This document shows, piece after piece, positions 6,714-15,883 of a stretch of 45,362 nucleotides of DNA. The stretch lies in contig JAJFUQ010000197.1 in NCBI GenBank assembly GCA_021372355.1, forward strand, positions 1 through 45,362. The letters run 5' to 3'. The notes below the pieces were generated by a model. It saw nothing but the letters and a program-made list of their open reading frames with translations. It did no database searches and had not been told where the DNA came from. Every line of letters starts with the position of its first letter. Position 1 is the first letter of the stretch. Source of the DNA: Nocardiaceae bacterium. GTDB lineage: Bacteria; Actinomycetota; Actinomycetes; Mycobacteriales; Mycobacteriaceae. The position numbers were made by a program, and so were the translations under genes.

Positions 6714-8708
6714 ATGACCTCCAACGCGAGTTCCTCCGCCCACGTTTTCCGCGACCGACGCGAAGCCGGCCAGACCCTGGCCGCGATGCTCGAGCACCAT
6801 CGGCAGGACGACAAACTCGTTGTTCTCGGCCTCGCCCGCGGTGGCGTTCCCATCGCCGCGGAGATAGCCAAGGCACTTGGCGCCGACCTCGATGCGTTTA
6901 TCGTGCGCAAGCTCGGCGCCCCTGGACACGAAGAAGTAGCGGTCGGGGCAATTGCCGGCGGTGGGCGACTTGTCGTCAACGACGACCTGGTCCGGGGTTT
7001 GCGCCTCACTTCCGAAGAACTGCGACTGATCGCCGTGCGCGAGGGACGGGAACTCAGGCGGCGGGAAATCGCCTACCGGGGAAACCGGCCTCCGATCGAC
7101 GTCGCTGGAAAGACGGTGATCCTCGCCGATGACGGACTCGCGACCGGCGCCAGCATGTTCGCGGCGGTCGACGCGATCCGTGACGGTGAGCCGGCAAAGA
7201 TCATCGTCGCGGTACCGGCGGCGCCAGAGTCGACGATTCGCGAACTGAGTGCCATGGTCGACGAAGTCGTGTGCGCATCGATGCCGCGGCCATTCTTCGC
7301 CGTCGGCGCATCGTACTGGGACTTCAGCCAAGTCACCGACGAAGAGGTTCGCAGCTTGTTGGCGAAACCGACTCAGAAGCGGGCACCGCGTGGACCCGGA
7401 CACGCAGCAGTGATCCGGGAACTGGCCATTGACGCACCTTCGGGAATCCCGCCGAAAGAGGAGATCTTCGATCTCGTCGGCGATGCCGACATCGTCCTCA
7501 TCGGAGAGAGCACTCACGGCACTCACGAGTTCTACGCGGCCCGAGCCGAGATCACGAAACTACTCATCGCCGAACGCGGATTCCGGGCGGTCGCGGCCGA
7601 GGCGGATTGGCCGGATGCGCTTCGAGTCAACCGCTACGTCCAGGGCCGAGGTCAGGACGCGACGGCCGAGGAGGCGCTGCGCGGTTTCGAACGGTTCCCT
7701 TCCTGGATGTGGCGCAACACGGTTGTTCGTGACTTCGCCGAGTGGCTGCGCGACTTCAACAGGACGGCACCGAAGACCGCAGGCTTCTATGGCTTGGATC
7801 TTTACAGTCTCCATCGGTCGATGCGTGAAATCATCACCTACCTCGAAGGCGTGGACCCGATGGCGGCGATCCGCGCCCGCCGGCGCTATTCATGCTTCGA
7901 CCATGTGTCCGGTGACGACGGCCAGTCGTATGGATACGCCGCGGCCTACGGCGCAGGCGAGAAGTGCGAGCAGCAGGTGATCGATCAACTCTCCGATCTG
8001 CGTCGTAACGCAGCCGCCTATCTGGCGCTGGACGGGACGGTCGCCGAGGACGAACAGTTCTACGCCGAGGGCAACGCACACGCAGTGCGGAATGCCGAGC
8101 AGTACTACCGTGAAATGTTCGGCGGTCGCGTCTCGTCCTGGAACCTGCGTGATCAGCACATGGCGGAAACGCTGCAGCTACTCTCCCATCATCTGAGCAG
8201 GAACGGCGAACGAGCCCGGATCGTCGTGTGGGCCCACAATTCTCACGTCGGCGACGCCCGGGCGACGGAAGTCCATGAAGACGGTCAGCTGACGCTTGGT
8301 CAACTGGTCCGCGAGCAGGTGGGATACAAGTGCCGTTTGATCGGCTTCAGTACCCACTCCGGCACCGTGACCGCAGCGAGCAATTGGGGAGGCAGCGCCG
8401 AGCGCAAGCGGGTCCGTCCAGCGCTCCCCGCCAGCGTCGAGGAATTGTTCCATGACACCGGGAAGCCAGAGTTTCTCATCCGGTCCGACGCCGCACCGGA
8501 GGCCCTGCGCTCGTTGCGTCTCGGACGCGCGATCGGCGTCGTCTATCTGCCCGCGACGGAGCGCCAAAGCCACTACTACCACGTCCGTCCGGGATCGCAG
8601 TTCGATGCGATGATCCACATCGACCACACCACGGCGCTGCAACCTCTGGAGTCGACCAGTACCTGGGTCGCCGGAGAAACGCCAGAAACCTATCCGTCCG
8701 GGCTCTAA
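6714..8708 (+). CDS. Phosphoribosyltransferase-erythromycin esterase fusion (Rv2030c-like)
   Basis: A 664-residue two-domain protein. Residues about 10-215 form a type I phosphoribosyltransferase domain with the PRPP-binding loop [11 protein letters not shown] (135-145). Residues about 240-650 form an erythromycin-esterase-like domain with [10 protein letters not shown] (264-273), EADWPD, and [10 protein letters not shown], which carry the conserved His/Glu residues. The same fusion, of similar length (about 680 residues), exists as the DosR-regulated Rv2030c beside hspX in M. tuberculosis. The start is fixed by GAAAGAAG seven bases before the ATG. It is followed by a strong hairpin terminator. 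The biochemical reaction is not established; macrolide hydrolysis should not be assumed from the domain name. Confidence 0.9.
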   Translation: MTSNASSSAHVFRDRREAGQTLAAMLEHHRQDDKLVVLGLARGGVPIAAEIAKALGADLDAFIVRKLGAPGHEEVAVGAIAGGGRLVVNDDLVRGLRLTSEELRLIAVREGRELRRREIAYRGNRPPIDVAGKTVILADDGLATGASMFAAVDAIRDGEPAKIIVAVPAAPESTIRELSAMVDEVVCASMPRPFFAVGASYWDFSQVTDEEVRSLLAKPTQKRAPRGPGHAAVIRELAIDAPSGIPPKEEIFDLVGDADIVLIGESTHGTHEFYAARAEITKLLIAERGFRAVAAEADWPDALRVNRYVQGRGQDATAEEALRGFERFPSWMWRNTVVRDFAEWLRDFNRTAPKTAGFYGLDLYSLHRSMREIITYLEGVDPMAAIRARRRYSCFDHVSGDDGQSYGYAAAYGAGEKCEQQVIDQLSDLRRNAAAYLALDGTVAEDEQFYAEGNAHAVRNAEQYYREMFGGRVSSWNLRDQHMAETLQLLSHHLSRNGERARIVVWAHNSHVGDARATEVHEDGQLTLGQLVREQVGYKCRLIGFSTHSGTVTAASNWGGSAERKRVRPALPASVEELFHDTGKPEFLIRSDAAPEALRSLRLGRAIGVVYLPATERQSHYYHVRPGSQFDAMIHIDHTTALQPLESTSTWVAGETPETYPSGL

Positions 8709-8737
8709 GCGGATCTGCCTGACCAAGCAAACGTCAT

Positions 8738-8767
8738 GCCCTTACGCACACTGTTGTGCGTAAGGGC
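8738..8767 (+). terminator. Hairpin terminator after the PRT-esterase gene
   Basis: Perfect 13-base arms GCCCTTACGCACA and TGTGCGTAAGGGC flank a four-base loop (8751-8754), 29 bases after the stop codon. No T-tract is present, as is common in actinobacteria. Confidence 0.8.
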
Positions 8768-8801
8768 GTTGCCGTGCCACGCCGAACATCATGGATGTTC
8801 C

Positions 8802-8815
8802 AGGAGCAATGCCCC
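8802..8815 (+). promoter_or_regulatory. Weak DosR-type box
   Basis: AGGAGCAATGCCCC matches 6 of 8 fixed positions, 89 bases before the GTG at 8905. TACATT at 8835-8840 is a possible -10, but the spacing is about 4 bases shorter than at the strong promoters. Confidence 0.35.
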
Positions 8816-8904
8816 AAGCAGTGACGACACCACCTACATTCCCTAGGGGCAGAGGCCGCGCCGAATTCTGAAACCTTTCGTCCTCGATGCATCGGAGCAC
8901 AAAA

Positions 8905-9981
8905 GTGACCGCCCAGCACCGCACACCCAACGGATACTTCCTCACGCTGGTTCTGCCGGTTATCAACCAGGGAGCGCGATTTTCATCGCAACCATTCGCG
9001 AATGCCGATGAACTCGTTCCACACACGGCGAAGTTCGGTTTCTCGTGGTCGCACAACGGCGTGATGATTCCGAACCTCCCAGAACCGCTCAGGTTCCTTT
9101 CGATCACCACGATCAACGGCACCAGTGGCGCTGCGATCTCGGACGTGCTGCACGTTCCCCCGCCGCCCGGAGGACCGCGCAACCGCGCCACAGCCAACAT
9201 CTCGACGGCGGCCACACCGCCCGGATTCTGGGGCGACTACCGAATCGATACCGACTGCGAATTCGCAGCAGACGGGTCGAAGTGGCGCTTCGGCGAAGAC
9301 CTGGAAATCGTTGGCAACTACCCCAGCTTCCACGTCACAGCTAGAACTGACGATCTCGCCGTCGATCTGAAGCTGAGTTGCACGAACGTCGTCACGTGGT
9401 TCATCCGGACACCGATCTACACGCACCTCAGCCTGCTCACTCATTACGACGGCACGATCATTCACGACGGCACCACGTATGAAGTAAACGGCCAGTGCAC
9501 ATTCGAGCACGCCGTTGCGGTTGGTCCCTACAGCATCATCAACCAGCCGATTCCGTGGTCATGGATGCGAATGCCGCTGGACTTCTTCACCTACCAGGTG
9601 GTCGATCTGGGCGATGGACTCCAACTCCTCTTCGTCGCCACCGAAGCCGAGGGGCACACCGCACTCAACGGTGCGTATCTCAGGCACGCCGACGGCCGTT
9701 CGATCGCTCTCGATAAGGGAGTCGAATTCGAGGTGGTGGAGAACCAGGTATCGGCCGCGACCACGCCCGACGGTGCCCACATGCCGCTACCGCTTCGATT
9801 CCGGTGGCAGACGCCTTCTGACAGCGTCCTTCCGATCGTCTTGGAGGGAACCGTCGACGCGCCCTTCAGTTGGGGACTGGGCAACGGATACGTCGGCGCC
9901 TTCTCCTTCACGGGCACCGTCGCCGGTTCCTCGGTGAATGGCCGGGCCGGATACATCGAATACATCGACCGGCGGATCTGA
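8905..9981 (+). CDS. Conserved hypothetical protein, unrecognised beta-rich fold
   Basis: A 358-residue protein that I cannot assign with confidence; it may belong to a DUF6670-like family. It is rich in beta-strand patterns with many Trp/Tyr/Gly (GFWGDYRI, FRWQTPSD, GLGNGYVGAFSF). It lacks a signal peptide, membrane helices or cofactor motifs. The layout recalls AttH/carotenoid-hydratase or lipocalin-like proteins, which is only a guess. The GTG at 8905 is preferred over the ATG at 8887 because GGAG lies seven bases upstream. It sits between the PRT-esterase terminator and the acsA promoter in the dormancy island, with a weak DosR-type box upstream. Confidence 0.75.
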   Translation: MTAQHRTPNGYFLTLVLPVINQGARFSSQPFANADELVPHTAKFGFSWSHNGVMIPNLPEPLRFLSITTINGTSGAAISDVLHVPPPPGGPRNRATANISTAATPPGFWGDYRIDTDCEFAADGSKWRFGEDLEIVGNYPSFHVTARTDDLAVDLKLSCTNVVTWFIRTPIYTHLSLLTHYDGTIIHDGTTYEVNGQCTFEHAVAVGPYSIINQPIPWSWMRMPLDFFTYQVVDLGDGLQLLFVATEAEGHTALNGAYLRHADGRSIALDKGVEFEVVENQVSAATTPDGAHMPLPLRFRWQTPSDSVLPIVLEGTVDAPFSWGLGNGYVGAFSFTGTVAGSSVNGRAGYIEYIDRRI

Positions 9982-10027
9982 CGTCGCCCTGCGATAGTCG
10001 CGCCCGGGGCCGGATCGGGAGTTGCCG

Positions 10028-10062
10028 AGAACAAACGTCCCCTGATTAGGGCCGAAGTACCC
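10028..10062 (+). promoter_or_regulatory. DosR-type box pair upstream of the acsA-pdh operon
   Basis: The distal AGAACAAACGTCCC (10028-10041, 6 of 8) and proximal GGGCCGAAGTACCC (10049-10062, 7 of 8) are 21 bp apart, centred at -64.5 and -43.5 from the acsA ATG. GACAGT at 10087-10092 is a -10-like hexamer at -12 to -7. Confidence 0.7.
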
Positions 10063-10098
10063 TCCCTGACGGCGCCGCCCACGGCGGACAGTCTTTGC

Positions 10099-11847
10099 AT
10101 GGACGTCATCACCAAAGACCTGCATGCGCTGTCGACCATCCCCAACTGGGTCGACTACGAGGGTGAGCGCGAGCGATTCAACTGGACAGCGGTTCGCGCT
10201 GAACTCGGCGTGACGGACGATCGATGCAACATCGCTTCCGTTGTCGAGCATCGGGCGCGGGGTCGTGAGGCGGTTGCCTTGCGGTTCGTCGGCCGGCCCG
10301 ACGATGATGGCAATTTTCCAGCGCAGGACATGACCTACGCGGACCTCATCCGTCAGTCCTCGAGGTTCACCAACGTCTTGCGGTCGCTGGGTGCCGGACG
10401 TGAGGATCGGATGTTCGTCCTCATGGCGCGCCAGCCCGAACTGTACGTCGGCATACTGGGCGCGCTGCGCAATGGAACCGTCGTCTGCCCGATGTTCTCC
10501 TCGTTCGGACCAGAGCCGATCGCGACCCGGATGCAGTTGGGCGGCGCCACGATCCTGCTGACCACCGAGCGCTTCTATCGCCAGAAGATCCTCCCGATCC
10601 GGGACAGGATCCCCACCCTGCGACATGTGCTGATCGTCAGCGACGGCGCGGCCGCTCCCGTCGACACCATCGATCTACATGCTCGAATGGCGGAGGCGAG
10701 CGACGTCGCCGAACCGGCAGTGACGACCGCAGAAGACCCTGCTCTCCTGCATTTCACCAGCGGAACGACCGGGACCCCCAAGGGTGCGCTACACGTCCAC
10801 GGCGCCGTGATCACCCATTTCGCAACCGGCCGTTACGGACTGGATCTGCACCCCGGCGACACGTTCTGGTGCACTGCCGACCCCGGCTGGGTCACCGGGA
10901 TGTCGTACGGGGTCATCACCCCGCTGCTGCACGGTGTCACGTCGATCATCGACTCCGGAGAGTTCGACCCAGAGCTCTGGTACCAGATCCTGCAGCAGAT
11001 GTCGGTCAGCGTCTGGTACACCTCGCCCACCGCGATCCGGATGCTGATGAAGGCGGGACCCGAACTCGCGCAGCGGTACCGCTACGAGAACCTCCGCTTC
11101 ATCGCGAGCGTCGGCGAGCCGCTCAATCCAGAAGCGGTCATCTGGAGCCGAGATGTCCTGGGGTTGCCGGTTCACGACAACTGGTGGCAGACCGAGACGG
11201 GCGGGATCATGATCGCCAATACGCCCGCCTTCCGGATCAAGCCTGGCTCGATGGGCCGGCCCCTGCCCGGTATCGATGCGTTCATCGTCCGGCGGACTGG
11301 TGACCAGGTCTCGGTCCTCGGCCCCGACACCACCGGCGAACTCGCATTGCGCGCGGGCTGGCCCGGCATGTTCCGCGGCTACCTGAACAACCCCGAGCGG
11401 TATGCCAAGTGCTTCGTCGACGGCTACTACCTGACCGGCGATCTCGCACGGCGAGATAGCGACGGGTACTTCTGGTTCGTTGGCCGCGCGGATGACGTGA
11501 TCAAGTCAGCCGGGCATCTCATCGGGCCTTTCGAGATCGAGAGCGCCATCATGGAGCATCCGGCGGTCGCGGAGGCCGCGGTGATCGGCATTCCGGACCC
11601 GGTTTCCGGTCAACGGGTCAAAGCCTTCGTGACCCTGAAGGCCGGCCAGGAGCCGACCGATTCGCTGCGCCGGGAACTGTTCGCCCTGACCCGGCGACGC
11701 CTTGGTTCGTCCCTGGCGCCGAAGGAAATCGAGTTCGCATCCCAGCTGCCTCATACCCGCAGCGGAAAAGTGATGCGCCGCGTGCTGAAAGCGCGAGAAC
11801 TTGGCCTACCCACCGGCGACCTCTCCACATTGGAAGCACCTCTATGA
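10099..11847 (+). CDS. acsA: Acetyl-CoA synthetase (AMP-forming)
   Basis: ANL-superfamily ligase of 582 residues, forming acetyl-CoA (or a short acyl-CoA) from the acid, ATP and CoA. Motifs in order: P-loop-like [10 protein letters not shown] near 221, [11 protein letters not shown], the WWQTETGG (A5) acyl-AMP site, [27 protein letters not shown] (hinge region, read as two blocks), and SGKVMRR near the C terminus. The last carries the lysine acetylated in Acs homologues. It is shorter than E. coli Acs (652), resembling the AcsA group of Bacillus and actinobacteria. It is first of a translationally coupled operon; its stop overlaps the E1alpha ATG. The start has no Shine-Dalgarno, and DosR-type boxes sit at the leaderless distance. 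Confidence 0.9.
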   Translation: MDVITKDLHALSTIPNWVDYEGERERFNWTAVRAELGVTDDRCNIASVVEHRARGREAVALRFVGRPDDDGNFPAQDMTYADLIRQSSRFTNVLRSLGAGREDRMFVLMARQPELYVGILGALRNGTVVCPMFSSFGPEPIATRMQLGGATILLTTERFYRQKILPIRDRIPTLRHVLIVSDGAAAPVDTIDLHARMAEASDVAEPAVTTAEDPALLHFTSGTTGTPKGALHVHGAVITHFATGRYGLDLHPGDTFWCTADPGWVTGMSYGVITPLLHGVTSIIDSGEFDPELWYQILQQMSVSVWYTSPTAIRMLMKAGPELAQRYRYENLRFIASVGEPLNPEAVIWSRDVLGLPVHDNWWQTETGGIMIANTPAFRIKPGSMGRPLPGIDAFIVRRTGDQVSVLGPDTTGELALRAGWPGMFRGYLNNPERYAKCFVDGYYLTGDLARRDSDGYFWFVGRADDVIKSAGHLIGPFEIESAIMEHPAVAEAAVIGIPDPVSGQRVKAFVTLKAGQEPTDSLRRELFALTRRRLGSSLAPKEIEFASQLPHTRSGKVMRRVLKARELGLPTGDLSTLEAPL

Positions 11848-12836
11848 ACGCCACAATCCACTACGACCGCGCCTTTTCGCACCGACTGCTGCTCGACATG
11901 CTGCGCATCAGGGCGATGGAAGAAAAGGCCGCCGAGCTGTACGGACAAACCAAGATCCGCGGCTTCCTGCACCTGTACATCGGCGAAGAAGCCGTCGCGG
12001 TCGGCGTCATGAATGCGCTGGCCCCCGAAGACGCCGTCGTCGCCACCTATCGCGAACACGGACACGCGCTGGTCCGCGGTGTCCCCATGAACTCGATCAT
12101 GGCGGAGATGTACGGCAAGGAGGCCGGGTGCTCGCGGGGACGCGGTGGTTCGATGCACCTCTTCGACGCCGCGACCCGATTCTTCGGCGGAAATGCGATC
12201 GTCGGCGGCGGTCTGCCGCTTGCGACGGGCCTGGCGTTGGCTGACTCGATGCGCGGAGAACGCCGAGTGACCGCCTGCTTCTTCGGAGACGGCGCAGTGG
12301 CCGAAGGCGCATTCCACGAGTCCCTCAACATGGCCGCGCTGTGGAACCTGCCGGTGCTCTTCTGTTGTGAGAACAACCTGTACGCGATGGGAACGGCGAT
12401 CGAGCGCGCGCAGTCGCAGACCGATCTCAGTGCGAAAGCAGCCGCCTACCGCGTCCCGGTGCAGCAGGTCGACGGCATGGATGTTCGGTCCGTTTATGAG
12501 GCCGCCAGTGCGGCTGCGACCCATATCCGGGAGACCGGTGGCCCGTACTTCCTCGAACTGCTCACCTATCGTTTCCGTCCCCATTCGATGTTCGACCCTG
12601 AGCTGTACCGCCCGAAGTCGGAGGTCGAGGCCTGGAAGACTCGCGATCCTCTGATCACCTGGCCCCAAGTCCTCACCGACGCCGGCCTTCTGACGAGCGA
12701 CGAGCGCGATGGTTTGGCCGCGCAGGTCGGCGCTGAAGTCGAGGCCGCCGTCGCCTACGCCGAGGCGGCAGCCTTCGAAGATGTGTCGTCGCTCTACCGG
12801 GACGTTTTCACCGAGTCGACGGAGGCACTGCGATGA
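11844..12836 (+). CDS. pdhA: 2-oxo acid (pyruvate/acetoin-type) dehydrogenase E1 alpha subunit
   Basis: Thiamine-diphosphate-dependent E1 alpha of 330 residues, decarboxylating pyruvate (or acetoin) and reductively acylating lipoyl-E2. It has [10 protein letters not shown], the YREHGHAL motif, [12 protein letters not shown], and the ThDP signature [18 protein letters not shown] ending near CENNLYAMG. Length and motifs fit both the plastid/cyanobacterial-type PdhA and AcoA. Acetoin-specific assignment cannot be excluded. Its ATG overlaps the acsA stop by four bases and its stop overlaps the E1 beta ATG, so translation is coupled. Placement with acsA suggests two routes to acetyl-CoA in one transcript. 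Confidence 0.88.
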   Translation: MNATIHYDRAFSHRLLLDMLRIRAMEEKAAELYGQTKIRGFLHLYIGEEAVAVGVMNALAPEDAVVATYREHGHALVRGVPMNSIMAEMYGKEAGCSRGRGGSMHLFDAATRFFGGNAIVGGGLPLATGLALADSMRGERRVTACFFGDGAVAEGAFHESLNMAALWNLPVLFCCENNLYAMGTAIERAQSQTDLSAKAAAYRVPVQQVDGMDVRSVYEAASAAATHIRETGGPYFLELLTYRFRPHSMFDPELYRPKSEVEAWKTRDPLITWPQVLTDAGLLTSDERDGLAAQVGAEVEAAVAYAEAAAFEDVSSLYRDVFTESTEALR

Positions 12837-13810
12837 GGCTGACCTACCGTGACGCACTGCGGGACGCGATCCGCGAAGCGATGGCGGCCGATGACCGTGT
12901 CTTCCTGATGGGCGAGGACGTCGGCCGGTACGGCGGAACGTATGCCGTCTCCCGGGGCCTGCTCGAGGAGTTCGGTCCCGACCGAATCAGGGATACGCCG
13001 TTGTCTGAACTGGCGTTCGTCGGCGCCGGGATCGGGGCCGCGCTCGGTGGAATGCGCCCGGTCGTCGAGATCATGACCGTCAACTTCAGCCTGCTGGCGC
13101 TCGATCAGATCGTGAACACCGCTGCTGCGCTGCACCACATGTCTGGCGGCCAGTTCAGTGTGCCGCTGGTGATCAGGATGGCGACCGGAGCCGGACGACA
13201 GCTGGCAGCGCAGCATTCGCACAGTCTCGAAGGCTGGTATGCGCATATCCCGGGAATCCGGGTGCTCGCCCCGGCGACGGTGGCGGACGCACGCGGAATG
13301 CTCGGCCCGGCGCTCGCCGATCCGGATCCGGTGCTGATCTTCGAGCACGCGCAGTTGTACAACATCGCGGACGACATCGAGCCGGACCTCAACGTCGACA
13401 TCAGTTCGGCGGCGATCCGCCGCGTAGGTAGTGACGTCACGATCGTCACCTACGGCGCCTGCGTGCACAAAGCTCTGACCGCCGCGGAACAACTGGCTGC
13501 CGAGGGTATCGACTGTGAAGTGATCGACCTGCGGGTGCTCCGGCCGCTGGACACCGCATCCGTGCTGGCGTCCGTCTGTAGAACTCATCGGCTCGTGGTT
13601 GTCGACGAGGGCTGGCGAACCGGCAGCCTCGCTGCCGAGTTGATGGCGCTGACCGCCGAATCGGCCTTCTTCGACCTCGACGCGCCGCCTGTGCGGGTCT
13701 GCAGCGAAGAGGTGCCGATCCCCTACGCCAAGCACCTCGAAGAGGCCGCAATTCCGCAGCCGCATTCGATCGCCGCGGCAACGCGCACACTTCTTGGGCG
13801 CTCATCATGA
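12833..13810 (+). CDS. pdhB: 2-oxo acid (pyruvate/acetoin-type) dehydrogenase E1 beta subunit
   Basis: E1 beta partner of the preceding gene, 325 residues. It has the N-terminal [29 protein letters not shown], and the [17 protein letters not shown] segment whose Glu contacts thiamine diphosphate. It also carries the transketolase C-terminal block [14 protein letters not shown] and [10 protein letters not shown] complete alpha2beta2 E1 can therefore be formed from this operon. Both ends overlap neighbouring genes by four bases (ATGA). No lipoamide dehydrogenase (E3) follows; it must come from elsewhere if the complex is a normal PDH. Confidence 0.9.
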   Translation: MRLTYRDALRDAIREAMAADDRVFLMGEDVGRYGGTYAVSRGLLEEFGPDRIRDTPLSELAFVGAGIGAALGGMRPVVEIMTVNFSLLALDQIVNTAAALHHMSGGQFSVPLVIRMATGAGRQLAAQHSHSLEGWYAHIPGIRVLAPATVADARGMLGPALADPDPVLIFEHAQLYNIADDIEPDLNVDISSAAIRRVGSDVTIVTYGACVHKALTAAEQLAAEGIDCEVIDLRVLRPLDTASVLASVCRTHRLVVVDEGWRTGSLAAELMALTAESAFFDLDAPPVRVCSEEVPIPYAKHLEEAAIPQPHSIAAATRTLLGRSS

Positions 13811-15093
13811 TCGATTTCACGATGCCGTCGCTCGGCGCAGACATGGACGAGGGCCGCCTCAACCGCTGGCTCATCGCCCCCGGTGAGCAGGTGAAACGCG
13901 GGCAGATCGTCGCCGAGGTCGAGACCGCCAAGGCAGTCATCGAGGCCGAATGCTGGCACGACGGCACGGTCGCCGAACTGTGCGTGAAGGAAGGCGAGGT
14001 CGTGCCGGTGGGCACTGTCCTCGCCCGGCTGAGCGAGACATCCGGCGAGATGCCGAGAAGGCCGGAAGTCGCGGCGGTTGCCGAACCCGTCGAGCCGGCG
14101 CATCCCGCCGAGCCCGTACATCCCTACGTGCCAGCGCATCCCGCCGCGCCCGTACATCCCGCCGCGCCACCGCACCCCGCCGATAATCCGCAGCACCGAC
14201 GCTGGATATCCCCGGCCGCGCGCCGGAAGGCGGAGGAAATCGGCGTCGACCTCGATTCGGTCGTAGGCACTGGAGTTGGCGGTTCCGTCGTCATCGCGGA
14301 TGTGGTGAATGCTGCGGGTCGTCCCGCTGTGCCGGTACAGGAGGAGCCGGTACACGAAGAGCCGGCTCCCCCCGCGCCGAAACCACTGGCCCCGTTGACT
14401 GGCCCGAGCATGCGATCTGCGATCGCCGCGGCGATGAGCCGATCAAAGCGCGAAATACCGCACTACTACTTGGCCGAGACGGTTCCGGTACGCCGGGCGA
14501 TCGAATGGCTCGCCGATTACAACCTCGACCGCGACGTGACCGAGCAGATCGTGCTGGCCTGCCTCGAGATCAAAGCGGTCGCGCTGGCCGCCCAGAAGTA
14601 CCCGGAGTTCAGCGGGTACTGGGTCGACGAACAGCTGGAGATCCGGTCCGACGTGCATGTCGGAGTGGCCGTTTCGCTGCGCACCGGCGGCCTCGTCGCA
14701 CCAGCCATCCACGACGCCGCGAGTAAGGATCTCGCCACACTGATGCACGGCCTCACCGACGTTGTGCGGCGGGCGCGAACCGGTGGACTGCGGGCGTCTG
14801 AGTTCACCGATGCCACGATCACCGTCACGAACCTCGGTGACCAAGGTGTCGAGTCGGTTTTCGGCGTGATCTATCCCCCGCAAGTCGCCCTGGTCGGCTT
14901 TGGCTCGGTCACCGACCGAGTACTCGCTGACGACGGCGCAATCCGGATAAGTCCCGCCGTGACCGTCACACTTTCGGCAGACCACCGGGCAAGCGACGGT
15001 CACCGCGGCGCGCTGTTTCTGTCCGAGATCCGCACTCTGCTGGGAGATCCGGCGCTACTCAACAAACCAGGAAAGCAAGGAGAACCGCGATGA
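13807..15093 (+). CDS. pdhC: Dihydrolipoamide acyltransferase (E2) with single lipoyl domain
   Basis: E2 of 428 residues. The lipoyl domain (1-80) carries Lys42 in VETAKAV, the attachment site. A His/Pro/Ala-rich linker (about 95-130, repeated HPA-P units) leads to a peripheral-subunit-binding domain near 137-172 ([23 protein letters not shown]). A second Pro/Glu linker precedes the acyltransferase core. The active-site His and Asp are in [10 protein letters not shown], a departure from the common DHRVIDG. The catalytic core is complete to FLSEIRTLL. Start and stop overlap neighbours by four bases. The linker repeat is also visible in the DNA. Confidence 0.9.
   Translation: MIDFTMPSLGADMDEGRLNRWLIAPGEQVKRGQIVAEVETAKAVIEAECWHDGTVAELCVKEGEVVPVGTVLARLSETSGEMPRRPEVAAVAEPVEPAHPAEPVHPYVPAHPAAPVHPAAPPHPADNPQHRRWISPAARRKAEEIGVDLDSVVGTGVGGSVVIADVVNAAGRPAVPVQEEPVHEEPAPPAPKPLAPLTGPSMRSAIAAAMSRSKREIPHYYLAETVPVRRAIEWLADYNLDRDVTEQIVLACLEIKAVALAAQKYPEFSGYWVDEQLEIRSDVHVGVAVSLRTGGLVAPAIHDAASKDLATLMHGLTDVVRRARTGGLRASEFTDATITVTNLGDQGVESVFGVIYPPQVALVGFGSVTDRVLADDGAIRISPAVTVTLSADHRASDGHRGALFLSEIRTLLGDPALLNKPGKQGEPR
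14098..14160 (+). repeat. Two direct copies of a 27-base unit in the E2 linker
   Basis: Copies at 14098-14124 and 14134-14160 are 27 bases each, differ at one position, and start 36 bases apart (a multiple of three). They encode the HPA-PVHP part of the E2 inter-domain linker. Linker expansion by duplication is the simple reading. Confidence 0.85.
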
Positions 15094-15374
15094 GCGGAAT
15101 GACTGAGCACATCTTCGCGGCACTTCAGTCGGTGGCGCCGGAGGTCGATCGAGCCGACATCGACGCCCAACAACCATTGCGCGATCAAGTCGATCTCGAC
15201 TCGATGGACTGGATGACGTTCCTTGCGGAACTGCAGGCTCGCACTGGCGCCCAGATTCCTGCCCGGGACACGCACCGACTGCGCAGTATCGACGATCTCA
15301 GCGAGTATCTCGCTCGCCAATTGGGAGAATCGACCGCGCCAATAGGGACTATCGGCCCTGGTGCGCGGGGATGA
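15090..15374 (+). CDS. Acyl carrier protein-like protein in the acsA-pdh operon
   Basis: A 94-residue acidic protein with the four-helix carrier-protein layout. Ser38 in VDLDSMDWMTFL is in the position of the phosphopantetheine-attachment serine (usual motif DSL/DSM). It is followed by the second helix and a C-terminal IDDLSEYLARQL typical of ACP/PCP helix IV. Its ATG overlaps the E2 stop by four bases, so it belongs to the acsA-E1-E2 unit. A dedicated ACP is unusual in such an operon. It could accept acetyl groups from E2 or from acetyl-AMP, but that is inference. No phosphopantetheinyl transferase is nearby. Confidence 0.8.
   Translation: MSGMTEHIFAALQSVAPEVDRADIDAQQPLRDQVDLDSMDWMTFLAELQARTGAQIPARDTHRLRSIDDLSEYLARQLGESTAPIGTIGPGARG
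15345..15358 (+). promoter_or_regulatory. Internal DosR-type box at the end of the ACP gene
   Basis: GGGACTATCGGCCC matches all 8 fixed positions and, with the next TG, is identical to the box at 4789. It overlaps the last codons of the ACP gene. A GACGCT hexamer at 15383-15388 could be its -10. This would give a separate transcript starting near 15395 for the GyrI-like gene. Confidence 0.65.
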
Positions 15375-15865
15375 ACACACGCGACGCTGATGACGTGCAG
15401 ATGTACTCGATTAGTCTCCGTCACCAATACAAATGCCTGACCGCAGTAATGCAGGCAAACGTCGGAGCAGACGCAATCGGCCAGTGGCTCGGTGGCGCCT
15501 ACTCGAGGATCGAGGGAGAGACGAAGAAGCAGGGCGCGCGCTTGATGGGGCCGCCGTTCGCACGGTTTCACCCGCTCGCCGACGGCAGCATCGGGGTCGA
15601 AGCGGGCTTTCCCGTTGACCGGATCGTCCGGAAAGCCGACGGCATCCGCCCGTCGACACTGCCGGAGACCGAGATGATCACCACCACCCATGTTGGCCCG
15701 TACGCGGAGATGAAGCCGGTCTACGACGCCATGGGCAGCTGGCTTTCCGAACATCAATGCGAGGCTGATGGAGATCCGTGGGAGATCTACTTCACCGACC
15801 CCGGCGAGGTCCCCGACGCGGAGCAGTGGCGTACCGCCATCGTGCAGCCTTGCCGTCCCCGCTAG
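15371..15865 (+). CDS. GyrI-like small-molecule-binding (AraC effector-binding) domain protein
   Basis: Stand-alone GyrI/AraC-C effector-binding domain of 164 residues, without a DNA-binding part. It shows the repeated beta-alpha-beta pattern, the VGPYAEMKPVYDAM segment, and the terminal WEIYFTDPGEVPDAEQW typical of the family. These domains bind hydrophobic ligands, and some have hydrolase activity. Two starts are possible. ATG 15371 overlaps the ACP stop (ATGA), like every junction in this operon. ATG 15401, ten codons later, suits a leaderless transcript from the internal DosR-type box. Both may be used. Confidence 0.75.
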   Translation: MNTRDADDVQMYSISLRHQYKCLTAVMQANVGADAIGQWLGGAYSRIEGETKKQGARLMGPPFARFHPLADGSIGVEAGFPVDRIVRKADGIRPSTLPETEMITTTHVGPYAEMKPVYDAMGSWLSEHQCEADGDPWEIYFTDPGEVPDAEQWRTAIVQPCRPR

Positions 15866-15883
15866 GCGCGCCCGTACCGGGGA

